Positions 15,049-23,432 of a stretch of DNA of 64,000 nucleotides are shown here, piece by piece. The position numbers and the translations under genes were made by a program. Origin of the DNA: Candidatus Saccharibacteria bacterium (GTDB lineage: Bacteria > Patescibacteriota > Saccharimonadia > Saccharimonadales > Saccharimonadaceae); contig JAEUQU010000002.1 of NCBI GenBank assembly GCA_016789455.1, forward strand, positions 558,001 through 622,000, given 5' to 3'. Position 1 is the first letter of the stretch, and each line of letters starts with the position of its first letter. The notes beneath the pieces are model-generated. The model ran no database searches. It worked only from the letters and a program-made list of their open reading frames with translations, and was not told the DNA's origin.

Positions 15049-17682
15049 ATGAAAGCTTTCCAAAACATCCGCAGTTCCGTCACCTCTAGCAAGCGCCTTA
15101 TTGAGCGCGCCAAATCTGCCGCCCTAGTCAGCGTCGCCGTTCTGATTGCCGCTGCAGGCACAGGTATCTTTACCTTGCCCGCACCGGTCGCCATGGCCGC
15201 TCCTGCCGCCCTGGTCAACCCAGGCCTGGAACAGACTACCGGCACCACCCCCAACTGCTTCACGCAGGCAGGCTGGGGCCAGCACACCGTCAACTGGGCC
15301 ATCACCGCCGATGCACACAGCGGCACCAAAGCCCAATCCGTCACCATCAGCAACTACGTCAACGGTGACCGTAAGCTGATGATGACCGAGAGCGACGCCT
15401 GTGGTCCGGCTGCCACACCTGGCACCGCCTACAAGCTTTCTGTCTGGTACAAATCGACCTCCGCCCGGAACTCACTGACCGTCTTCCGTCACTCGGCCGC
15501 TGGCTGGGCCTACTGGACCGACCTGGCCGCCCCGACCGCCAGCACCACCTGGAAGCAGGTGAGTGTCAACACGCCGGTCGTACCGGCAGGCACCGACCAG
15601 ATTGCCTTCGGCCTTTCGCTTTCCGGCAATGGCACCCTGGTGACTGATGACTACGGTTTTGAAGCCATCGGCGGCACCACACCTACCAACCCGACTCCTA
15701 CCAATCCTACGCCCACCAACCCGACGCCTACCACCGGTGAGCTGACCAAGAACCCTGGCCTTGAGCTGGGCGGCAACCCGCCAGCCGACTGGTTTGTTGC
15801 CGGTTGGGGTAACGCCAACCTGCAGACCGCAGTCGTCGGCGGCGCCCACGGCGGCACCCGCGCCCACTCAATCACCCTGAGCGGCCGCACCGAAGGCGAC
15901 TACAAATTGCTGCCAACCGAAGCCGCCTCTCCCGCGGTGACTCCTGGCGACAAGTACAACCTGTCTGCCTGGTATAAATCGACCACCGCCAGCAACAGCG
16001 TCACCGTCTTTGCCCACACTGCCGCCGGCTGGGGCTACTGGACCGACCTGAAGACCGTTCCAGCTGCTACTGCCTGGACCCAGATGACCGCTACTACGCC
16101 GGCCATTCCGGCGGGCGTCGACGCCATCGCCTGGGGTATCACCATCTACGGTAACGGCACCCTTATCACTGACGACTACTCAACCACCAAGGTCGCCGCA
16201 ACGACCACGCCGACGACTCCGACCACTCCGCCGGCCACCGGCAACGCCGCCAACGGCCAGTGGAGCGTCATGAACTACAACATCCCGGTCCGCTCTTCGC
16301 ACGCCACCGTCCTCAAGAACGGCAAGGTGCTGCTGATTGCCGGTTCTGGCAACGACCTTGACGCATTCAACGCCGGCTCCTTCAAGGCTTCCATCTGGGA
16401 CCCGATTTCCGGCACCTTCATTACCCTTGATGTACCGAAGGACATGTTCTGCGCCGGCCACGTCACGCTTGGCGACGGCCGCGTCCTCATCCAGGGCGGC
16501 ACCAAGTCATACCCCAGCACGCCTGGCGGCGGTGACTACGGCGGTCTGAAGGACTCTTGGATCTTCAACCCCGACACCAACACCTTTACCGCCACCAACG
16601 ACGCCAACGAAGGCCACTGGTACCCGACGCTGACCCAGCTCGGTGACGGTGACATCTGGATGGCCGGCGGTCTGAAGGAAGACACCAGCGGCGCCGTCAA
16701 CACCGAGAAGTTCGATGTCGAGACCGGCCGCTGGCTGCCAGGCGACCAGGTCGCCCAAAGCTGGTCATTCTGGGGCCTCTACCCGCACATGTACCTGATG
16801 GGCGACGGCCGGCTGTTCTACAGCGGTGGCCACGTCTTCGGTAACGGCCTGCCAGGCACCGGCGCCTCCATCTACAACCCGAACACCGGTGCCATCGCCG
16901 ACGTGCCGGGCCTGCGCGGCAAAGACATGCGCGACCAGTCATCCTCCATCCTGCTGCCACCAGCCCAGGACCAGAAGGTGCTGATCACGGGTGGCGGTAA
17001 CATCGACACCCAGAACCCGGGTATCAACCTGACCGACATTATCGACCTCAAGGCTGCCAACCCGGCCTACGTACCCGGCCCGAACCTGCCCGGCGAAGGC
17101 AAGATGTACGTCAACGGCACCACACTCCCAGACCGCACCGTTCTCTTCAGCAACGGCAGCCGCCTGAACCGCGACGACGCCACCAACGTCCTCTCTGCCG
17201 CCATTTACGACCCGGCCACCAACACTATGCGCTCAGTCGCTGCCGACCCGATCGGCCGCAACTACCACTCGACCGCAGTGCTGCTGCCTGACGGCCGCGT
17301 CGTAGCCATGGGCTCCAACCCTGGCGATGGCACCTTCGAGATGCGGATCTCGGTCTACCAGCCAAGCTACCTCTTTAAGACCGCCCGCCCGACCATCTCC
17401 GGCGTCCCGGCTGAGACCACCTACGGCCAGCAGTTCAAGTTCAACGTCAACGTTGCTTCCGGCAAGACCGTCAAGTGGGCACAGCTGACCCGCCCGATGT
17501 CCGTGACACACCAGATGGACGCCAACATGCGCCTGGTCGACCTGCCTGTCAGCGTCGCCGGCGGCGTGGCTACCGTCAACGTCACCGCTAACCGCAACAT
17601 GCTGCCCCCTGGGCCGTACATGCTGACCGTCACCGACTCCGACGGCGTCCCATCGACTGCCGCCTGGGTACTGGTCAAATAA
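15049..17682 (+). CDS. Secreted copper radical oxidase (galactose/glyoxal oxidase-like)
   Basis: 877-residue exported protein. A long signal peptide (hydrophobic about 24-45, AMAAPAA site) precedes two ~140-residue carbohydrate-binding-like repeats (each NPGLE...YKLSVWYKST...GNGTL.TDDY) joined by a TNPTP linker, then a kelch-like propeller and a C-terminal Ig-like domain. All copper-radical residues can be placed: Cys468 (DMFCAGH) and Tyr525 (HWYPTL) for the thioether cofactor, Tyr739-His740 (NYHSTAVLLPDG) and His821 (VTHQMD) as ligands. It should oxidise a primary alcohol or aldehyde with O2, releasing H2O2. It is co-transcribed with the Excalibur-like gene 27 bases downstream. Confidence 0.9.
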   Translation: MKAFQNIRSSVTSSKRLIERAKSAALVSVAVLIAAAGTGIFTLPAPVAMAAPAALVNPGLEQTTGTTPNCFTQAGWGQHTVNWAITADAHSGTKAQSVTISNYVNGDRKLMMTESDACGPAATPGTAYKLSVWYKSTSARNSLTVFRHSAAGWAYWTDLAAPTASTTWKQVSVNTPVVPAGTDQIAFGLSLSGNGTLVTDDYGFEAIGGTTPTNPTPTNPTPTNPTPTTGELTKNPGLELGGNPPADWFVAGWGNANLQTAVVGGAHGGTRAHSITLSGRTEGDYKLLPTEAASPAVTPGDKYNLSAWYKSTTASNSVTVFAHTAAGWGYWTDLKTVPAATAWTQMTATTPAIPAGVDAIAWGITIYGNGTLITDDYSTTKVAATTTPTTPTTPPATGNAANGQWSVMNYNIPVRSSHATVLKNGKVLLIAGSGNDLDAFNAGSFKASIWDPISGTFITLDVPKDMFCAGHVTLGDGRVLIQGGTKSYPSTPGGGDYGGLKDSWIFNPDTNTFTATNDANEGHWYPTLTQLGDGDIWMAGGLKEDTSGAVNTEKFDVETGRWLPGDQVAQSWSFWGLYPHMYLMGDGRLFYSGGHVFGNGLPGTGASIYNPNTGAIADVPGLRGKDMRDQSSSILLPPAQDQKVLITGGGNIDTQNPGINLTDIIDLKAANPAYVPGPNLPGEGKMYVNGTTLPDRTVLFSNGSRLNRDDATNVLSAAIYDPATNTMRSVAADPIGRNYHSTAVLLPDGRVVAMGSNPGDGTFEMRISVYQPSYLFKTARPTISGVPAETTYGQQFKFNVNVASGKTVKWAQLTRPMSVTHQMDANMRLVDLPVSVAGGVATVNVTANRNMLPPGPYMLTVTDSDGVPSTAAWVLVK

Positions 17683-17709
17683 CTAGCTAAGCCATAAAAG
17701 GGAGGCACC

Positions 17710-18345
17710 ATGGCCCGCACGCTCCACAAGAAATCCGGCACGGCATCGCGCCCGTCGCTCGCCATCAGCAAACAGCGGAGTGGCATCCTGCGCTCCGCCC
17801 GGGGCAAGGCGTTGGCATTGATTGCCGCCGCCATCCTGCTGGTCGGCGCTGCTGCGGCCATTACCTTTGCCACCGGCACCGGCGCTCCGAGCGCCGCCCA
17901 GGAGGAATACCAGAAACAACTGCAAAGCCAGGTTGAAAGCGGCGACGGCGCTCCGCTCAGCGGCCGCGATCCGGCCAGCCAGCCGCAGAACAGCCTGCAA
18001 TCAGCCGCCTCAAAGCCGATCGGCACTGAGAGCAACATTCAGACACCCGACGATGGCAGCACGCCTGCCGCCGGCGTCAACACTGACCACAGTGGGCACA
18101 CGGGACACACGCCGGTGCCTGGCAGTAGTGCCAATGAGGCGCAGGAGAGTGGGGTGTCGTCTGGTGGGTGTCTGATTGACTATGGTAAGGCGGGGGAGCA
18201 GTGTCTGCAGTATCCTGGGAGTCGTGACAAGATTACCTGCGAATATGTCCGGACTAAGTTCAAGGATGGTATTGCGGCTACGGGGACTGATCGCTTTAAC
18301 CTTGATCGCAACAAGGACAAGATCGCCTGCGGCAAGGGAGATTAG
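17710..18345 (+). CDS. Membrane-anchored protein with His-rich linker and Excalibur-like end
   Basis: 211 residues. A basic N-terminus and one hydrophobic segment (about 33-54) anchor an extracytoplasmic chain. A low-complexity linker contains DHSGHTGHTP, a candidate copper or zinc site. The C-terminal ~60 residues hold four Cys and end in LDRNKDKIACG, close to the DxDxDGxxC calcium motif of Excalibur domains. GGGAGG lies seven bases before the ATG. Its place after the copper oxidase suggests a partner or metal-delivery role, which is inference. The double-hairpin element starts seven bases after the stop. Confidence 0.7.
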   Translation: MARTLHKKSGTASRPSLAISKQRSGILRSARGKALALIAAAILLVGAAAAITFATGTGAPSAAQEEYQKQLQSQVESGDGAPLSGRDPASQPQNSLQSAASKPIGTESNIQTPDDGSTPAAGVNTDHSGHTGHTPVPGSSANEAQESGVSSGGCLIDYGKAGEQCLQYPGSRDKITCEYVRTKFKDGIAATGTDRFNLDRNKDKIACGKGD

Positions 18346-18352
18346 CTCTCTT

Positions 18353-18479
18353 GGTATTTCCCAGGTATACTCTGGGGTCACTTTTAAAACGGACTTCCAC
18401 TGGAAGTCCGTTTTAGCGTTAGGCTGAAATCTGTCTAGAAACAGATTTCACATACCCCAGAGCATACCTGAGAAATACC
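18353..18479. repeat. Double-hairpin palindromic element, copy 1
   Basis: 26-base outer arms (18353-18378 and 18454-18479, two mismatches) enclose a 75-base core. The core holds two perfect hairpins: AAAACGGACTTCC / GGAAGTCCGTTTT with loop ACT, and TGAAATCTGT / ACAGATTTCA with loop CTAGAA. Copy 2 carries the same core in inverted orientation; its four differences are compensatory pairs in the first hairpin. The arms of the two copies are unrelated in sequence. Confidence 0.9.
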
Positions 18480-18572
18480 CCGCAACCCTGTGCACTAAAC
18501 AAGCTTGTTTGCTGCGGCAGGCAATCCGCTCGTCCACTATCTTTACTGCCGTCCTTGGGTTATGCTTGAGGC

Positions 18573-19427
18573 ATGGAAACGTGGCAATTATTGACGGCGG
18601 CCAGTGTACTTGGCCTGTCGACGTCGGTGTTGTTGCAGCGGGTACTGCTGCGCGACAAAAAGACGGATCCGTTTGCATATGCAGTGATTTTCCAGGGATT
18701 GGTCGGGGTGCTGTTGATGGCGGTGGCGCTTGTCGTCGGATTCAAGCTGCCGGGTATCGAGGCGGTCTGGGCGCCGGCGCTGCTGTCCGTGGTCTTGTAC
18801 GCCTTCGGGCATATCGCCTATGCCAAGACGCTGCAGCGGGTGGAGGCGTCGGCTTTTGCGGTCCTGTTCGCTACGCAGGCTGTCTGGATCATGGCGCTTG
18901 GCATCATACTGTTCAATGAAAGCCTGACATTGCTACAGGTAATCGGGACTGCACTGATATTCGCGGCCGTCCTCTTGCTCGTCAAGAACCTGCGCTCACT
19001 GAGACTCGATAGCGGCACGCTCTACGGACTGCTCTCGGGCTTGCTGTTCGGCGTAGCCATTACCGCATGGTCGCATGTCGGCCGACACACCGATACGCTC
19101 TCCTGGGCCGCCATAAGCTTCCTGGTGACCGCCATCTTCACCTTCTTCATCCGCCCCAGCTCACGTCATAACTTCGCACCGCTGCTCAAACGCGTCATGC
19201 TCACTAGACTCACCGTCATGGCGATCTTTTACGGTCTCGGCAGCCTTGCCATGCTTTACGCTTACAAGGAAGGTACGTTCACGGTGGTCACACCATTACG
19301 CCAGACTGGCATCATCGTCACGACATTACTGGCTCTGGCGTTCTTACCCGTTGAGCGCAACCGCATCGCCCGAAAAATAGCAGCCGCCATCATATGCTTG
19401 ACCGGCGTCTTACTCATCGTCACCTAG
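18573..19427 (+). CDS. EamA/DMT-family transporter
   Basis: 284-residue membrane protein with about ten helices in two halves and no large loops, typical of EamA permeases that export small metabolites. The C-terminal repeat (LRQTGIIVTTLLALAFLPVER...IAAAIICLTGVLLIV) fits the family. TATGCT at 18561-18566 ends six bases before the ATG, so translation is probably leaderless. The gene is bracketed by the two inverted double-hairpin elements. The substrate cannot be read from sequence. Confidence 0.82.
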   Translation: METWQLLTAASVLGLSTSVLLQRVLLRDKKTDPFAYAVIFQGLVGVLLMAVALVVGFKLPGIEAVWAPALLSVVLYAFGHIAYAKTLQRVEASAFAVLFATQAVWIMALGIILFNESLTLLQVIGTALIFAAVLLLVKNLRSLRLDSGTLYGLLSGLLFGVAITAWSHVGRHTDTLSWAAISFLVTAIFTFFIRPSSRHNFAPLLKRVMLTRLTVMAIFYGLGSLAMLYAYKEGTFTVVTPLRQTGIIVTTLLALAFLPVERNRIARKIAAAIICLTGVLLIVT

Positions 19428-19441
19428 TCACTGCACGTCGG

Positions 19442-19572
19442 CGGCCATCTCACATCCACTATACGGGGTATGTGAAATCTGTTTCTAGACAGATTTCAGC
19501 CTAACGCTTTAACGGACTTCCAGTGGAAGTCCGTTAAAAAAGTGACCCCGTATGGTGAATGTGAGATGGCCG
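19442..19572. repeat. Double-hairpin palindromic element, copy 2
   Basis: 28-base arms (19442-19469 and 19545-19572, two mismatches) surround a 75-base core (19470-19544) that is the reverse complement of the copy 1 core except for four positions. All four lie in one stem and keep it paired (AAAAC..GTTTT becomes TTAAC..GTTAA). It sits between the convergent ends of the EamA and AI-2E genes. Confidence 0.9.
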
Positions 19573-19581
19573 TACTGCAAG

Positions 19582-20709
19582 TTACTTGACGACGAGGGCG
19601 GCTTTCTTGCCATCATGGCGGTGATCTTTGTGGAAGTAATCGTCACGATGAGTAAGAAAGTCAACAGCCAGCACGCGCAGGCAACCGGCAATGGGAATGG
19701 CCATGACCGCACCGATGATGCCGAGGGCAAGGATACCAAGAATGGCAGCAGTAAAGACCATCAGCGCCGTCAACTGAATCGTGCGCGCCTGCACGACTGG
19801 CTGAATGACGTTGTTCTCAATCTGCTGGTAGATGATGTAGTAGCCCAGAAAGATTAAAGCGGCAGGAATACTACTGAGAATCAACGCGAACGTAGCGATG
19901 ATAGCACCGATGGTAGCCCCGAACATCGGAATCAAAGCAGCCACAAAGATGATACCCGTGATCGGCAGGATAATATTAAGCGAGACGGCATCGAATATCT
20001 GCGACAGAATGAACAGTACCACCAGCACGCCGGCGGCGTTGATAGTCGCCACCAGGAACTGGCCGGTCACATAGTTCGATACCACTTTGTACATCTGGCG
20101 CACCAGGCGCTGGTCGCGGGCCAGGCGGCGCTTGTCGTTGTACAGCTCCCAAAGACGGCGGATCCAGGACGGCCCTTCAATCAGCATCAGGAAGGTCAAT
20201 ACAAGGATCATCAGCATGGTGACCGTACCGCTCATGAAGTTGCTGACGCCGCTGACCAGCGACGTGCCGACGCCTTGGGCGATAGATCCGGATTCTTCGC
20301 GCGCCTTATTGACGAACTGGGCCACTTCATCCTGCAGGTCGTACTGGTCGATGACCCGGGCCAGGGCGCTGTTATTGGCCGTCAGCTCCGTGATGTGGTT
20401 GGGGATGTTACGTACAAAATCGTTAGTCTGCTGATAGACGGGCGGGGCAGCCACATACAACAGCGACCCAAGTATCGTCAGTACCACCACGTAGGCGATA
20501 GCCGTCGCCAGGATGCGGCTATGGCCCGGTAAAATATTGGCCAGCCGGGTTACCGGCGGATTCAAGGCCAGGGCCAGAAAGGCCGCCACGGCAAAGATAG
20601 TAAGGGCGCTGGCGATCTTGGTCAAAAAGTAGATGCCCAGGCCGAACAGGGTCACTGTCAGCAAGACCCGGACGATGGTCTTGGTTTCGATACGCAGCGT
20701 AAGGTTCAT
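19582..20709 (-). CDS. AI-2E family transporter (PerM/YhhQ-like)
   Basis: 375-residue polytopic protein with paired N-terminal helices, a central amphipathic soluble region and a C-terminal helix block containing IPMFGATIGAIIATFALI and YYIIYQQIENNVIQPVV, the hallmark of AI-2E permeases. The substrate could be a signalling molecule or ions. TATACT on the minus strand ends eight bases before the ATG. It is convergent with the EamA gene; element copy 2 fills the space between them. Confidence 0.9.
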   Translation of the reverse strand: MNLTLRIETKTIVRVLLTVTLFGLGIYFLTKIASALTIFAVAAFLALALNPPVTRLANILPGHSRILATAIAYVVVLTILGSLLYVAAPPVYQQTNDFVRNIPNHITELTANNSALARVIDQYDLQDEVAQFVNKAREESGSIAQGVGTSLVSGVSNFMSGTVTMLMILVLTFLMLIEGPSWIRRLWELYNDKRRLARDQRLVRQMYKVVSNYVTGQFLVATINAAGVLVVLFILSQIFDAVSLNIILPITGIIFVAALIPMFGATIGAIIATFALILSSIPAALIFLGYYIIYQQIENNVIQPVVQARTIQLTALMVFTAAILGILALGIIGAVMAIPIAGCLRVLAVDFLTHRDDYFHKDHRHDGKKAALVVK

Positions 20710-20805
20710 GCTTATAGAGTATAGCCCAAAGCAGGCAAATGCTAAACCGTGACAGTATTAATGTGCTTGTGTATATCACCTGACAACGCGTATCATAAGA
20801 GTATT

Positions 20806-22449
20806 ATGGATATACAGACACAACTGGGGTCTATCTTTAGAGGCGAGATAGACACCAGCGACGAAACGCGCGAGGCGTTCAGCCACGACGCCAGTCTCTT
20901 CGAAATCAAACCAAGAGTAGTCGTCGCACCAAAGGACAGCGGCGATGTGGAGGCGCTGGTCAGCTTCGTAGCCAGCAACAAGTACAAGGACCCAACGCTT
21001 TCCATCACACCGCGCTCCGGCGGCACTGACATGTCGGGCGGGGCCATCGGCGAATCAATCGTTATGGACATGAACCGGCACTTCAACCAGATCCACGGCA
21101 TCACCACCACCTCCGGCCATGTGCAGCCCGGTGTCTTTTACCGTGACTTCGACGCCGAAACACTCAAGCTCAACGTCCTGATGCCGACTTACCCGGCCAG
21201 CCGCGAGCTCTGTACCGTCGGCGGTATGGTCAACAACAACTCCGGCGGCGAAAAATCCCTGGAGTACGGCAAGACCGAGGACTTCATCGAAGAACTCAAG
21301 GTCGTCTTTGCCGACGGCAAAGAATACACCGTCCGTCCGCTCAGTAAGACCGAGCTCATCAAAAAGATGGCCCAGACCGACTTTGAAGGCCAGCTCTACA
21401 AACGCCTCTTTGAGCTGATCGAGGCCAATTACCACGAGATCAAAGAAGCTAAGCCAGCAGTCACCAAGAACTCCATGGGCTACAACCTCTGGGATGTCTG
21501 GGACCGCGAGACCGGCATCTTCGACCTCTGCAAGCTGATCGTCGGCGCCCAGGGCACGCTCGGCATCGTCACCGATATCAAGTTCCGCCTGGTGCCGCGC
21601 CGCGCCCACTCCGGCCTGCTGGTCTGCTTCATGAAGAACACCGACAAGCTGGGCGAGGTCATCAACACCGTCCTGACGCACAAGCCGGCTACCTTTGAGT
21701 GTTTCGACGACAATACGCTCTGGCTGAGCTTCAAGTTCTTCCCGTTCTTCCAGCGCACGTTGGGTTGGGTCGGGCTGGCTAAGCTGGGCCTGAGCCTGCT
21801 GCCCAATGCCCTGATGCTGATGCGCGGCATTCCCAAGCTGATCCTGATGATCGAGTTCAACGGCGACACTAAAGAGGATGTGGCCAAGAAGATCCACGCC
21901 ATGAAGCAGACCCTGAGGCCCTACGGCATGGCCATGGAAGAGGACGAGACCGAGGAAAAAAGCAAGAAGTTCTGGATTATGCGCCGCGAAAGCTTCAACC
22001 TGCTGCGCAAGAAGGTCAAGGACAAGCACACCGCGCCGTTCATCGACGACTTCATCGTCGCGCCAAAGTACCTGCCGGAATTCCTGCCCAAGCTGCGTGT
22101 CATCATCAAGAAGTACAAGCTGCTGGCCACCATCGCCGGCCACATGGGTGATGGCAACTTCCACGTCATCCCGCTGATGAAGATCGAGGAGCCAAGCGAA
22201 CGCGCCAAGCTCGAACCCGCCATGCGCGAAGTCAACGAACTGGTCCTCAAATACAAAGGTTCACTCTCCGGCGAGCACAACGACGGCCTGATCCGCGGCC
22301 CGTGGCTGGAGCAGATGTACGGCGCTGCCGTCACCGGGCTGTTCCGTGAGGTGAAGCATATCTTTGACCAGCAGAATATCTTCAATCCGCACAAGAAGAC
22401 GGATGCGAGTTGGGAGTATAGTATGGCGCATATTCGGGAGAAGTTTTAG
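20806..22449 (+). CDS. FAD-linked D-lactate/glycolate dehydrogenase (GlcD type)
   Basis: Flavoprotein of 547 residues. The PCMH-type FAD domain shows ITPRSGGTDMSGGAIG, NNNSGGEKSLEYGKTEDF and GAQGTLGIVTDIKF. The substrate domain shows GHMGDGNFHVIPL and LSGEHNDGLIRGPWL. No iron-sulfur C-terminal domain is present. Oxidation of D-lactate or another 2-hydroxy acid, passing electrons to an unknown acceptor, is the expected reaction. The preferred ATG (20806) follows TATCAT by nine bases; a frame starting at 20749 is possible but lacks support. Confidence 0.85.
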   Translation: MDIQTQLGSIFRGEIDTSDETREAFSHDASLFEIKPRVVVAPKDSGDVEALVSFVASNKYKDPTLSITPRSGGTDMSGGAIGESIVMDMNRHFNQIHGITTTSGHVQPGVFYRDFDAETLKLNVLMPTYPASRELCTVGGMVNNNSGGEKSLEYGKTEDFIEELKVVFADGKEYTVRPLSKTELIKKMAQTDFEGQLYKRLFELIEANYHEIKEAKPAVTKNSMGYNLWDVWDRETGIFDLCKLIVGAQGTLGIVTDIKFRLVPRRAHSGLLVCFMKNTDKLGEVINTVLTHKPATFECFDDNTLWLSFKFFPFFQRTLGWVGLAKLGLSLLPNALMLMRGIPKLILMIEFNGDTKEDVAKKIHAMKQTLRPYGMAMEEDETEEKSKKFWIMRRESFNLLRKKVKDKHTAPFIDDFIVAPKYLPEFLPKLRVIIKKYKLLATIAGHMGDGNFHVIPLMKIEEPSERAKLEPAMREVNELVLKYKGSLSGEHNDGLIRGPWLEQMYGAAVTGLFREVKHIFDQQNIFNPHKKTDASWEYSMAHIREKF

Positions 22450-22475
22450 GTTTCACACTGTCGTCTCAATACACT

Positions 22476-23180
22476 ATGAAAAACACAAAAATTGCCACAT
22501 TGCTCCTCATAGCTCTGGCACTCCTACTCGTAGGCGGAGCGCTTATATACGTGTTTTTATTTTCTCCAGATACAAAGGGGCAAAAAAGCGCGTCGACACA
22601 AAGCGCTTCGAACACACCGTCGAGCCCCAAGAGTACCACTGGCAGCCCCGCCCAAGATAGCACGACCACCGCACCGTCTCCGCAACCAATACAGTTCAAT
22701 CCGACCCTAAAGGTTGATGACTTGCAGGCCATCGCCAGCGAAGAAGCCCCAAGCGGTCTGCGGAAGCAGGCCCACAGCAGCGGCACCATAAGTCTCGCGT
22801 ATCCTATCGGCTGGAAAGCCGATCAGGAGACCGGCGGGATTTCTGATGATGTCAATGTGATAACGCTTACCGTTGAAAGCGGCAAGGGAAATCCAGCGTG
22901 CATTTTGGTTGACAACCCGGACGAGCCTTACTCATCCCGAATCGCTGATTTTGAGGCTTCGGACCAAGTTGTCGAGAAGGACGAGTTCACTTTCAATGGC
23001 AAGGCGGCCATGCGGTTTAAGCGCATCCAAAAGACAGCGACGGGTGCCAACATCAATACGTATATCGACTACTTCTTCGACGGCGACGGCCGCCAATCCT
23101 ACCAGTTCACCTGCCTGCTCGTGCCCGAGATTGATGAAGCAACCGTCGATACGCTTGTGCACTATCTGCAGCTCAAATAA
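22476..23180 (+). CDS. Anchored extracytoplasmic protein, PsbP-like fold possible
   Basis: 234 residues. An N-terminal hydrophobic anchor (about 6-28) is followed by a Ser/Thr/Pro-rich linker (35-75) and a globular domain with SLAYPIGWKAD and later KAAMRFKRIQ, a beta-rich layout reminiscent of PsbP/LpqN-type domains. Two Cys residues may form a disulfide. The start lies 26 bases after the dehydrogenase stop. The family assignment is tentative and the role unknown. Confidence 0.65.
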   Translation: MKNTKIATLLLIALALLLVGGALIYVFLFSPDTKGQKSASTQSASNTPSSPKSTTGSPAQDSTTTAPSPQPIQFNPTLKVDDLQAIASEEAPSGLRKQAHSSGTISLAYPIGWKADQETGGISDDVNVITLTVESGKGNPACILVDNPDEPYSSRIADFEASDQVVEKDEFTFNGKAAMRFKRIQKTATGANINTYIDYFFDGDGRQSYQFTCLLVPEIDEATVDTLVHYLQLK

Positions 23181-23432
23181 ATTGATGAGCCATTTACTAC
23201 ATCAGGCACTAAAAGTAAACTCTTCCGCTTCACTCGAAATTCCCGTAAGCTAAGTGCAGAAGATTTATTCAGTAAACACACAGCCGCAAGCTCCACTCTT
23301 AACTTGGCGTCCACCATCTGTCGGACAAGTCTTCGTCCCCATCGCATTAAATGAGGATGATTTTCATGTCGTACGAGTAGTTAACTATTATCATTGCACC
23401 ACCGCAGTCAAAAACTAAAGAAGGGGTCAACA
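23181..23432. other. Intergenic region, no gene seen
   Basis: 252 AT-richer bases before the large metalloprotease gene. They probably hold its promoter; I see no convincing consensus pair, conserved hairpin or ORF with a ribosome site. Confidence 0.4.

Noticed and set aside
18353-19572. CRISPR array or insertion sequence
   Set aside because: Only two inverted copies exist with a transporter gene between them; there are no spacers, no transposase and no target-site duplication seen.
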